A stretch of DNA of 43,791 nucleotides. It comes from Lachnospiraceae bacterium (GTDB lineage Bacteria > Bacillota > Clostridia > Lachnospirales > Lachnospiraceae). Below, in pieces: positions 34,898 to 42,785 of the stretch. A model generated the notes under the pieces. The model had not been told where the DNA came from. It was given only the letters and a program-made list of their open reading frames with translations, and ran no database searches. Position 1 is the stretch's first letter; the number at the start of each line of letters is the position of its first letter. The translations under genes and the position numbers were made by a program. The stretch is taken from the NCBI GenBank assembly GCA_017621975.1, contig JAGARW010000038.1:1-43791 (forward strand). Direction: 5' to 3'.

Positions 34898-36571
34898 TTA
34901 ATAATAAACCGTGACTTTTGCATTCCAAAAGACCTGTTCATACCCGTTTCTTTCCAAAAACGCCTGTAGCAGCTCCGCCTTTTCGTCGATCGGCGTATAA
35001 TCGTTGCCCGTCATAACGACCGGTCTTTCCGTGTCGATCCGGCTTTCTACTTCTGCAAAATCTCTTTCCCAGAACGTCATATTATACGATTCCAGATTTG
35101 CCCACGTACTTGTGATCGCGGACGGCGCTTCCAGAAGATAAGAAAGCCCCGGAATATCGCCGTATAAGATCACAGGAGTACCGGCGAAATCCTCTTCTTC
35201 CCAAAACTGTGTGATCTCCTCCAGGCTTTCCGCATTGGCTTTCGTCGTATACATACCTTTTAGTATACCATTATTTTCTACTTTTGTATCCCTTTTTTCT
35301 GTAAAGCTCCCGTCTCGGAATACAAAAACCGTACCGAAGCCAATGCTCTGCACCGCGAGCATGATCAGACAGCCCGCCGCCACAGTACGGACTGGCCAGC
35401 TTTTCGGCAGAAAACGATTTATGAAATACAGCGTCGCCGGCGCGATCAGAAACAGATCGTTGATGACCGGATACGACCGGTTGTTGCTGCCGAGCGGCAG
35501 AATCAGAATCGTAACAAGCACAAGCAGCGCAAGCAGCTTTTCCTGATCGTCTGTATCCTTCCGAAACAGCGCGGCCGCGTTTGTGACAAGCGCAGCCGTA
35601 TTGAACAGGCTCACCCACCAGAAGATCGAAAAATAAACGTTATAATCAAAACCGAACATACCTCTGCCGTACACAAACCGCAGCAGTACGGCAAGTCCGG
35701 CGGTAAACACCGCTTTTTTTGCTATCCGCAGTTTCCCGCCGCCGAGACGGAACAGCAAAACGCCCGCCGCCATATACAAAAGGAACAAAACGCCCCACCT
35801 CATACTGCCGAGATAATCGATGAACGCTCCCGCGATCATCTCGCCCGCGGAATATCCGCTCGCTCCGCTCGACATCGCCTGCAGACCAAACAGCATCGTA
35901 AAATAACCGCCAAGCCCGTATGTCGCCTGAATCATCAAAAGAAACGCGCCGATACCCGCCGCATACCCGGCGATACAATATGCCGTATCAAGCGCAACCG
36001 CAGACGCCTTCCTTTTTTTGAGAAAACCGTCGTACCACAGCCCAAGAATGAGAGCCATATGCGTCAGATTGGAAAATCTCGCGCCGACTCCAAGCCCGAG
36101 CACAAAACCCGCGGCGACATAAAAACTCTTCCGGTTCCCCACAATTCCCCGATAAAGCAAAACCGTTCCGGCAAGCAGCGCCAGATAGGTCAGATAATTA
36201 TACAGTATCACATGCGGACACCAGCAAAGCAAAATCGCCAGAACCTCTCCCGCAAACACAAAGAAAGGCGGTATTTTATCTCTCAGAAAATACCACGCCA
36301 GAAGCGCAGTCAGACTGACGACGAGCGAACAGTACAGATTCATGCCGAGCATCGTGCCGCCCATCGGCAAATACGTAAAAAGATGCCCGACTGCATTTGC
36401 AAGATAGGTAACGTACACCCACATTCCGTCCAGTCTGCCAAACCACGCAAAACAGGCGAGATTATAGCCCGTGTCGCTGATGTCGATCCCCTGCGCGATA
36501 TGCCGCAGCGGAAGCAGCAGTAATACAAGGGGACAGATAAAATTTCTGCATATTGTTTTCGTTCTTTCCAT
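34898..36571 (-). CDS. Polytopic membrane protein, GT-C-like
   Basis: About 557 residues from the Met at 36571, where the hydrophobic N-terminal helix begins a few residues later (ICPLVLLLLPLRHIAQ). The in-frame ORF continues to 36688, but that part lies in a 41-bp tandem repeat and reads as a basic, low-complexity stretch, so I leave it out. About twelve membrane helices; the first outer loop has IDISDTGYNLACFAWF with two Asp residues, like GT-C active-site loops. The last 120 residues form a soluble outer domain. It resembles the membrane proteins at 15067 and 31618 in general layout. Function not known; polyprenyl-phosphate sugar transferase is a guess. Confidence 0.55.
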   Translation of the reverse strand: MERTKTICRNFICPLVLLLLPLRHIAQGIDISDTGYNLACFAWFGRLDGMWVYVTYLANAVGHLFTYLPMGGTMLGMNLYCSLVVSLTALLAWYFLRDKIPPFFVFAGEVLAILLCWCPHVILYNYLTYLALLAGTVLLYRGIVGNRKSFYVAAGFVLGLGVGARFSNLTHMALILGLWYDGFLKKRKASAVALDTAYCIAGYAAGIGAFLLMIQATYGLGGYFTMLFGLQAMSSGASGYSAGEMIAGAFIDYLGSMRWGVLFLLYMAAGVLLFRLGGGKLRIAKKAVFTAGLAVLLRFVYGRGMFGFDYNVYFSIFWWVSLFNTAALVTNAAALFRKDTDDQEKLLALLVLVTILILPLGSNNRSYPVINDLFLIAPATLYFINRFLPKSWPVRTVAAGCLIMLAVQSIGFGTVFVFRDGSFTEKRDTKVENNGILKGMYTTKANAESLEEITQFWEEEDFAGTPVILYGDIPGLSYLLEAPSAITSTWANLESYNMTFWERDFAEVESRIDTERPVVMTGNDYTPIDEKAELLQAFLERNGYEQVFWNAKVTVYY

Positions 36572-36574
36572 ATA

Positions 36575-36704
36575 TTTCCCATTTCCGCGCGCATTCAGCA
36601 CGCCCAATTCCCTCGTTTCCCGTTTCTGTGCGCGTTCTGCACGCCTGATTCCCGCGCTTCCCATTTCCTTTCCGCGCACATTCAGCATGCCTTATTCCCG
36701 CGTC
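36575..36704. repeat. Three tandem imperfect repeats of 41-47 bp
   Basis: Three adjacent copies: 36575-36615, 36616-36657 and 36658-36704. On the plus strand each has the order TTTCCC, TTTC, a CGCGC-type block, TTC-GCA, CGCC and ATTCCC. The last copy overlaps the stop codon of the acyltransferase gene (36692) and the first one ends just before the start at 36571. The third copy carries about five extra bases. Units differ at several positions, so the array is old or under selection. Confidence 0.75.
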
Positions 36705-37828
36705 TCTTCTTCCGTCTGCGTCCTGTCAACCGTCTGCGCTCTCCGTGCGGCGGCGCGCCCGACCGCGGAAAACAACTTCTGCCTGCCAAATTCAACGCAC
36801 ATACACGCCGCGTATACTACGACGATCGATACCGCCCAGTGAAGCAGAAACAGCGGCGTGTCCGCAAATTCCGCCGTATGCAGCCACTGATTCCACAAAT
36901 AACGCATGCACAGATGCTCGTGGATCAGATACACGCCAAAGGACGCGCCTGCAATCCGGCATATTGCCGCCGCCAGCTTTCCTTCCCGGATGCAAATATT
37001 CTGAAACGCCAGAAACAGACAAACACTGGCTGCCAGACAAAAAATGCTGTTGTACTGATACTGCCTGTTAATATAGCCCGCCAGACTTCCCGTTTTTTCA
37101 TAAAACGCATGTACGATCACAAGCGAAGCAAATATCGCCGCGCTGCAAAAAAGATACCCCGCGAAAGGTTTCCGCGCCCGCAGCTTCTCCCGCGCAGTCT
37201 CGTTTTCTCTAAGACGGATATAAGTGCCGATCAAATACAGGCATAAAAACCATATCGCATCATAGCCCAGTCTGTCCGTTTCCAACGTGACCGGAAGCAC
37301 GGATTTGCTGACGGAAAGGAGCAGCACCAGAAATACGACGCCCAGCCGATACTGTTTCCGGGGCAGCTTTTTCAGCCCTTCGTTCAAAAGCGGCGCAAAC
37401 AGCGTCATCAGAATATAGGAAGTGGCAAACCAGTAATGCTCCGTTACAATCGGGAAAATATAATGCAGCATCTCATAAAGGCTGAACGTCGAAAGCGGTA
37501 CGCTTCCCTGAACTCTGTAGACCGTGATCGTCGCCGGCACGTAAAAAACAACGGCGATCGCAAGCGAATAAAACAATACCTGACGCCATATTTTTACCGC
37601 GCGCATCGGCTGATACTCCCGATCCGCCAGAAAATAGGCGCTGATCAGCACATACACGTTTACCGAACAGACGCAGAGCGCTTCGAGCGCCCACGCCAGA
37701 TACCCCGCGGGAGAAAACGCCTCTTCTGCTTTCGGCAAAATACCGCCCTTATCCAGATAATGCAACGTAATAATCATCAGCATTGCCACGATCCGCAGCA
37801 GTTCAAAATTGGCTTCCCGTCGTTTCAT
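36692..37828 (-). CDS. Membrane acyltransferase (Acyl_transf_3, OafA/WecH-like)
   Basis: About 378 residues from the ATG at 37828 (GAGG five to six bases before it); the longer ORF to 37861 has no such site. About ten membrane helices. The N-terminal motif FELLRIVAMLMIITLHY holds the Arg and His expected of the family, and GASFGVYLIHEHLCMRY lies near the C-terminus as in WecH and OafA. Such proteins move acetyl (or other acyl) groups from the cytoplasm onto sugars, often glycan O-acetylation. The Arg-rich C-terminal tail is cytoplasmic. Which sugar it decorates is not known. Confidence 0.82.
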   Translation of the reverse strand: MKRREANFELLRIVAMLMIITLHYLDKGGILPKAEEAFSPAGYLAWALEALCVCSVNVYVLISAYFLADREYQPMRAVKIWRQVLFYSLAIAVVFYVPATITVYRVQGSVPLSTFSLYEMLHYIFPIVTEHYWFATSYILMTLFAPLLNEGLKKLPRKQYRLGVVFLVLLLSVSKSVLPVTLETDRLGYDAIWFLCLYLIGTYIRLRENETAREKLRARKPFAGYLFCSAAIFASLVIVHAFYEKTGSLAGYINRQYQYNSIFCLAASVCLFLAFQNICIREGKLAAAICRIAGASFGVYLIHEHLCMRYLWNQWLHTAEFADTPLFLLHWAVSIVVVYAACMCVEFGRQKLFSAVGRAAARRAQTVDRTQTEEETRE

Positions 37829-37893
37829 CCGTTCCTCACTTTCCGATCCCGCCCGACGCATTCAGTTCATGTCTCCGCGCGTCCTCGCAGCTC

Positions 37894-39012
37894 TCATTCG
37901 CCGTATCCGGCGCACGCAAGCAGTCTCTCCGCGAGTCTGACCGCGCCGCAGCCGTCTACAAGACGCGCCTCCTGCGCGCGTATCCGTTCCCGCAGCGTCC
38001 CATCCCGCTCCAAGTCTGCCAGACGCTTCAGCAGGCGTTCCAGTACGCCCTCGCGGTCTTCCATAACATTGCCCGCGCTTTTGATCCCCGTCTCTCTGTC
38101 AAAGTATTCCGCCATCTGCCGCTGATTTTCCGCAAAATAAAAGCAGACCGCGGGAAGACGCATACAGCACAGCTCGTACATCGTGCTTCCCGCCGCGCTG
38201 ACGGCGACGTCGCATTCTGACATAAGTTCCGACATATTTGTCACATTTTTATGAAGAATAAACTGCGGATGCATGGAGACAATTTCCCGCAACTCCTTTT
38301 CACTCTCCGCGAACGGTCCGCAGATCACATGATAGCGGATTCCTTTATGCCGCCCCTCTTCCATTTCCGCAAGCAGCCGTCTGCAAAGCGAGCCCGCCGC
38401 GTTCGCCATATCTCCGCCTCCGGTCGTTATCAGTACGTCCGTGACGGTTTCCTTCTCTGCAGCGCGCTCTTTTTCTCCGCTGTTTAAGTGTTTTCTGCCA
38501 TGCGTTCCCTGTCCGTTCCGGTTTCCGATCCGAAATTCTTCCCGCAGCGGCGCGTACGCGCAGCCTGTCAGAATTTCCGAAGGAAGCGGCAGTCCCGCCT
38601 CACGGTACCATGCTTTATAAGGCAGCTCGGGTGCGTAGACGTTATAATTAACAAGCGTGGTAAGCGGATAGACCGGCTGCCCCAGATCGTCAATATAAGC
38701 CGTCTTTGCCAGCTTTCCGAGCTTTTCCATATAATTTTTCGTCACAAAGTAACTGTCTGTAAGAATGAGCTGTACCGGATGAGCCGCAAGAAACGCCTCA
38801 AGAACGGGAAGCTCGCTCTCCATATCGCGGTAATCGGTGCCTAACACCTCATTTTGAAACCCTCTGTCCGCGATCAGCTTTTCCGTCTCTCTGCCTGCCG
38901 TCACAAAAACGACTTCCGCCTTTGTTTTCATCGCGTCCGCGATCGAAAGGCAGCGCATAATATGTCCCATGGCAATTTCCCGATTGCCGTCCGCACGAAT
39001 TGCGACACGCAT
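37894..39012 (-). CDS. pseG: PseG, UDP-2,4-diacetamido-2,4,6-trideoxy-altropyranose hydrolase
   Basis: A GT-B-type hydrolase of 372 residues from the ATG at 39012 (GGAGG site, spacing about eight); an upstream in-frame Met at 39063 has no site. The N-terminus has MRVAIRADGNREIAMGHIMR with the catalytic His of the GHIMRCL motif, and VSAAGSTMYELCCMRLP lies in the C-terminal half. PseG removes UDP from the pseudaminic-acid precursor. An extra hydrophilic insert (about residues 160-190, with HGRKHLNSGEKERAAEKE) lies between the two domains, longer than I expect for the family. Nearby pseI, pseF and pseC fit the pathway. Confidence 0.88.
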   Translation of the reverse strand: MRVAIRADGNREIAMGHIMRCLSIADAMKTKAEVVFVTAGRETEKLIADRGFQNEVLGTDYRDMESELPVLEAFLAAHPVQLILTDSYFVTKNYMEKLGKLAKTAYIDDLGQPVYPLTTLVNYNVYAPELPYKAWYREAGLPLPSEILTGCAYAPLREEFRIGNRNGQGTHGRKHLNSGEKERAAEKETVTDVLITTGGGDMANAAGSLCRRLLAEMEEGRHKGIRYHVICGPFAESEKELREIVSMHPQFILHKNVTNMSELMSECDVAVSAAGSTMYELCCMRLPAVCFYFAENQRQMAEYFDRETGIKSAGNVMEDREGVLERLLKRLADLERDGTLRERIRAQEARLVDGCGAVRLAERLLACAGYGE

Positions 39013-39080
39013 GTCATTTCCTCCGTTTTTCAAAACCGCTGGTCTCGCTTTTTGCAATGACACTCCCCTAATTGGAGCAA

Positions 39081-39764
39081 TTACCGGATCACGCGCACCG
39101 TTTCAAACGCTTCCGCATAACGCGCGCCCACGACGCCTCCCCATCTGGAAGCTGACGCCCGCAGCATTTCAAGGGAACGCGGATGCGGGAATTCGCACAG
39201 CTCCGTCTCATATTTCCGCATCGCTGAAAGCTTTTTTTCAAACTGCTCGTCCGTCAGTCTCACAAATACGTCCGGCGCAAACTGTTCGTCCCCGTACGTA
39301 AAATTCCATTCCGTGGAAGACACCGTTTCAAACGCATAAATTTCCTTAACCGGCTGATCCGCCATCGGTCTTGTCGCCGTCATCACCGCCTGATACGTGA
39401 TCTGGTGATCGATGTTGAGATCGCCCCGGTGATGCGTATAAACGATTTCCGGCGCAAGCTCTCTGATCCGCCGCTCCACCGCTTTCACGATCTCAAGCAG
39501 CGCGACGCTGTCAAAGCGGTTATCCGCAAAATTTTCAAAATAAACGTCCCGGATGCCGAGAACGGCGGCCGATCTCATCGTATCTTCATGAAGCCGTTCC
39601 AGAATTTCCGTCCCGGCGTCCTCTCTTTTTTCAAAACGGGACGTCTGTCCCTCGCCCAGAATCAGCGCGTAAACCGCGTCTCCCGCTTCTATATGTTTTG
39701 CGATCGTCCCGCCGACGCCGAGTATTTCGTCGTCGGGATGCGCCGCTACAATCAGAATATTCAT
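39081..39764 (-). CDS. PIG-L-family N-deacetylase
   Basis: A 227-residue PIG-L protein with the intact motif AHPDDEILGVGGTIAKH (residues 8-24) and a second His cluster in YTHHRGDLNIDHQ. It is the least similar of the three PIG-L proteins in the window; the other two are closer to each other. It lies between the PseH-formyltransferase fusion gene and pseG, so it may remove an acetyl group from a nucleotide sugar or from Pse before formylation. It has the GGAGGAAACG start site shared with the genes at 2770 and 34529. Substrate inferred only. Confidence 0.87.
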   Translation of the reverse strand: MNILIVAAHPDDEILGVGGTIAKHIEAGDAVYALILGEGQTSRFEKREDAGTEILERLHEDTMRSAAVLGIRDVYFENFADNRFDSVALLEIVKAVERRIRELAPEIVYTHHRGDLNIDHQITYQAVMTATRPMADQPVKEIYAFETVSSTEWNFTYGDEQFAPDVFVRLTDEQFEKKLSAMRKYETELCEFPHPRSLEMLRASASRWGGVVGARYAEAFETVRVIR

Positions 39765-39785
39765 CGTTTCCTCCGTCTCAAAGCG

Positions 39786-40931
39786 TTATTTTTTCTCAAA
39801 CGTTACCTTCGCCGTCACGCTGCCGCCCTCATATGCCGCCTCCCGAAACCGCAGGACATAATCGCCAAGCTCGACGAACGCGTTCGGATAGCCTTCTCCG
39901 TCCAGCATGCGGATGTAATCATAAATCGTCTTCTCGTCCATTTCTGCAAGCAGCCTGCCATCCTCCGGCTTTCTTCGCCGGAACGTAACCGCCTCACCGC
40001 TCTGCGGCGTCGGCTGCGGGTCATGCTCCAATAGATACGGAATCATTTTTGTGAAAATGATTTCGGAAGCGCGGCGCAGTATTTCATCCGCCGTCCCGGA
40101 CAGCTCAAGGTCTTCCTTACCGTAAATATCTCCCGTATCCAGTCCTTTGTCCACCCGGATCGCCGAAATTTTTGTATGGGTAAAGCCCCGTACGATCAGA
40201 TTCTGCAGCGGACTGCCGCCGCGCCCGAACGGCAGATCGGTCATATGGAATACAACGCACGTCCATCTGCTGAATACCTCCTCCGGGATGATATAAGACC
40301 AGTGCGGAATAAAAATAAATTTCGGTTCATACTGCGAGAGAACCGCCGGCGTCAGTTTTTCCTTTTCCGTTATGACAGTTATGTCATATTTGTTCCGATA
40401 CAGATTTTTCAGCTTCTCCGCATTCGCCACGTTCCACGATTTCTGCGTGCAGATCACGATATGCTCCCGCTCCGCGCTCTGCCGGTCATACGGCTTTTCA
40501 TATTCCGCGTAACCGCTATGCTCCGCCGTCCTTTGAAATCCGCATGCCGCAAACGCAGCCGCGGACGCGTCGTTACCCGTCTTCACCCGCGCATAAAAAA
40601 CGCGGATGTCAGGATTCGGGATCTGCGCTGCCTGCTGCAGCATCTCTTTTCCAAAGCCCCGCCCGCGCCGCGCAGCAGCGACGGAATAATCGATCTCAGC
40701 CCTGCCGTCTTCGATATCAAGCCTGATCTGCCCGACCGGCTCGCTTCCTTCCTGCGCGATATAAATGCGGCAGCTTTCATCGTTCAATTTCCGTTTCAGC
40801 CACCGGGTATGCTCTTCCCATGTAATTTCATGCTGGGAAAACGCATTTCTTCTGACGTCAATGTCATTTGCCCATGCAAACAGTAGCTCCGCGTCGCCTT
40901 CATTCGCTTCCCGTAAAAAAATAGCAGCCAT
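39786..40931 (-). CDS. PseH-like GNAT acetyltransferase fused to a formyltransferase domain
   Basis: A 381-residue fusion. Residues 1-150 form a GNAT domain like PseH: FLREANEGDAELLFAWAND, an acetyl-CoA loop at RRGRGFGKEMLQQA and AAFAACGFQRT. Residues about 155-381 form a formyltransferase domain with VVFHMTDLPFGRGGSPLQNL, VDKGLDTGDIYG and a C-terminal ETVTF-type strand. In methionyl-tRNA formyltransferase the active site is Asn-x-His plus Asp; here the His and Asp are kept but the Asn position looks like Val. The domains together suggest acylation of a 4-amino sugar with acetyl and/or formyl groups. AAAGGA lies before the ATG. Confidence 0.82.
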   Translation of the reverse strand: MAAIFLREANEGDAELLFAWANDIDVRRNAFSQHEITWEEHTRWLKRKLNDESCRIYIAQEGSEPVGQIRLDIEDGRAEIDYSVAAARRGRGFGKEMLQQAAQIPNPDIRVFYARVKTGNDASAAAFAACGFQRTAEHSGYAEYEKPYDRQSAEREHIVICTQKSWNVANAEKLKNLYRNKYDITVITEKEKLTPAVLSQYEPKFIFIPHWSYIIPEEVFSRWTCVVFHMTDLPFGRGGSPLQNLIVRGFTHTKISAIRVDKGLDTGDIYGKEDLELSGTADEILRRASEIIFTKMIPYLLEHDPQPTPQSGEAVTFRRRKPEDGRLLAEMDEKTIYDYIRMLDGEGYPNAFVELGDYVLRFREAAYEGGSVTAKVTFEKK

Positions 40932-40979
40932 TTCTTTCCTTTCTCGTCATAAATTTCGTTTATGATTCCTCTTCTCCGC

Positions 40980-42026
40980 TCACTCCATCATATCGAATTG
41001 CAGCGGCGTACCGCGTTTTAGATCGCACCGCGCGCGTCTGCCAAGCGCCGTATCGTAATACTTCGGCGCAAGTCCGTTGCTCGGGCGGATCACGCGGATA
41101 TTTTCAGGCGTCAGCGCCTCTCCCTCTTTAATATCCTCCACCACAAAGATCGATCTGCGGAACGCAAGATTCCCCGTCTCCGACTCGGTCGCCCCGAAGC
41201 TTACCGTACCGATCGCTTTTTCCGCGGTTCGTACGTCACGTACCATCGCCGCGAATTCCGCCGGTTCCATTGAAAACGTCGAGTCCGGATTTTTAATCGA
41301 CCGGTCAAGGCAGAAATGCTTTTCAATGATACTTCCGCCCATAGCAACCGCCGTCACCGCGCCGAGCGAGCCCATCGAATGATCGGAAAGTCCGACCGGT
41401 ACGTCGAACTTCTCAGCAAGCGCCTTCATTGCCGCCAGATTCATATTGTCCGAGATCGCCGGATACGCGCTGGCGCACCGAAGCAGCGCAAGCTGCGTAT
41501 TTCCCGCGCCGCGCGCGGCTTCCACCGCCTCGGTAATTTCCTCAAGGGTTCCCATACCGGTTGACATAATGATCGGTTTGCCTTTTGACGCCACATAACG
41601 GATCAGGGGAATGTCAACAAGCTCAAACGAAGCGATCTTATAAAACTCCATTCCGATCTCTTCCAAAAAATCTACCGAAGTTTTGTCAAACGGCGTTGAA
41701 AAAAAATCGATCCCGGCTTTTTGCGCCTCTTCCTTCAGCTCCGCCTGCCATTCCCACGGCGTATACGCCTTCTGGTAAAGCCCGTACAAGTTTTCCCCTT
41801 TCCACGTGCCGTCCGTAATATTGAAATATTCGTTATGGCAGTCGATCGTCATCGTATCCGCCGTATATGTCTGTATCTTAACGCAGTCCGCGCCCGATTC
41901 CTTCGCCGCATGGATGATTTCCTTCGCATGATCGATGCTACCCGCATGGTTCGCCGACATCTCCGCGATGATATAAGCGGGCGCGCCGTCGCCTACCGTT
42001 CTGTTTTTGATCTCTATCGTACTCAT
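40980..42026 (-). CDS. pseI: PseI, pseudaminic acid synthase
   Basis: A 348-residue NeuB-family enzyme of the PseI branch: YIIAEMSANHAGSIDHAKEI, then CVKIQTYTADTMTID, the GTWKGENLYGLY segment, AYTPWEW and FSTPFDKTSVDFLE. The barrel is followed by a C-terminal SAF domain with IRPSNGLAPKYYD and GRRARCDLKRGTPL. It condenses phosphoenolpyruvate with the 6-deoxy-altrose derivative released by PseG. Its start overlaps the pseF stop as ATGA, with GGAG eight bases before. Confidence 0.93.
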   Translation of the reverse strand: MSTIEIKNRTVGDGAPAYIIAEMSANHAGSIDHAKEIIHAAKESGADCVKIQTYTADTMTIDCHNEYFNITDGTWKGENLYGLYQKAYTPWEWQAELKEEAQKAGIDFFSTPFDKTSVDFLEEIGMEFYKIASFELVDIPLIRYVASKGKPIIMSTGMGTLEEITEAVEAARGAGNTQLALLRCASAYPAISDNMNLAAMKALAEKFDVPVGLSDHSMGSLGAVTAVAMGGSIIEKHFCLDRSIKNPDSTFSMEPAEFAAMVRDVRTAEKAIGTVSFGATESETGNLAFRRSIFVVEDIKEGEALTPENIRVIRPSNGLAPKYYDTALGRRARCDLKRGTPLQFDMME

Positions 42027-42718
42027 CCGTTTTTCTCCATCATCTTATATTTCAGTTCCGCGAGCTCCCAGTCCGTCTCATTATCGATATCCTGCACCTG
42101 CGTCTCCGGCATTTCGATCGAAAGCGTCCGGTCTGTAAAAATCTGCTTTTTCTGTAAAAACCGTTCCGTCTGCATACAATAAAACTGTCCGCAGTCATGA
42201 AAATACGGTTCCAGATCCTGTGAACGGCTCCGCGCATGCTCGGGATATTTCATAACAGTCAACCCGTCCCGGATAACGAACGCCCGCTGAGGCGGAAACG
42301 AATACCGTACAACGGGAACGACGCTGTCCGCATCCTTTTCCTCCAACAGCGAAACCGCCCGCTGCAGCTTCTCCGCGGTAACGAACGGCGCCGTCGGATA
42401 AATACAGCATACCGTATCAAACTGTCTGCCCTGCTTTTCATATTCCGAAAGCACTTCCACAAGCACGTCCGCTGTCGTCGCATAATCGTTCGAAGTCTTC
42501 TCGCTTCGCAAAAAAGGCACTTTTGCGCCCGCTTCCTTTGCGATCCGAGCAATCTCTTCGCTGTCCGTCGATACCATGACCTCATCAAACAGCTTTGATA
42601 AAAGCGCCGCCTCGATCGAATACGTCAGAATCGGTTTTCCGCAGAAAGCGCGGATATTTTTTTTCGGGATCCGTTTACTGCCTCCTCTGGCGGTAATAAT
42701 GGCAATTCGTTTTTTCAT
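42023..42718 (-). CDS. pseF: PseF, CMP-pseudaminic acid cytidylyltransferase
   Basis: A 231-residue CMP-sugar synthetase: IAIITARGGSKRIPKKNIR with the glycine-rich CTP loop, FCGKPILTYSIEAAL, VCCIYPTAPFVTAEKL, and ETQVQDIDNETDWELAELKY near the end, typical of PseF. It activates pseudaminic acid with CTP for transfer. In the 67 bases upstream there is a small hairpin (GCCGC and GCGGC around TAAA, 42735-42748) just before the ribosome binding site region; its role is unknown. Confidence 0.92.
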   Translation of the reverse strand: MKKRIAIITARGGSKRIPKKNIRAFCGKPILTYSIEAALLSKLFDEVMVSTDSEEIARIAKEAGAKVPFLRSEKTSNDYATTADVLVEVLSEYEKQGRQFDTVCCIYPTAPFVTAEKLQRAVSLLEEKDADSVVPVVRYSFPPQRAFVIRDGLTVMKYPEHARSRSQDLEPYFHDCGQFYCMQTERFLQKKQIFTDRTLSIEMPETQVQDIDNETDWELAELKYKMMEKNG

Positions 42719-42785
42719 CGTTTTCTCTCATTCCGCCGCTTTAGCGGCTTTACCTCCGAATCTTTTGTCAGATCCGCAGAAACTA

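Noticed and set aside
34606..34914. Plus-strand ORF across copy B
   Set aside because: Covers the palindromic element and the end of a gene on the other strand; no motif or ribosome binding site.
36572..36688. N-terminal extension of the membrane protein at 34898
   Set aside because: The added residues come from the tandem repeat, are basic and low-complexity, and the natural hydrophobic start follows the Met at 36571.
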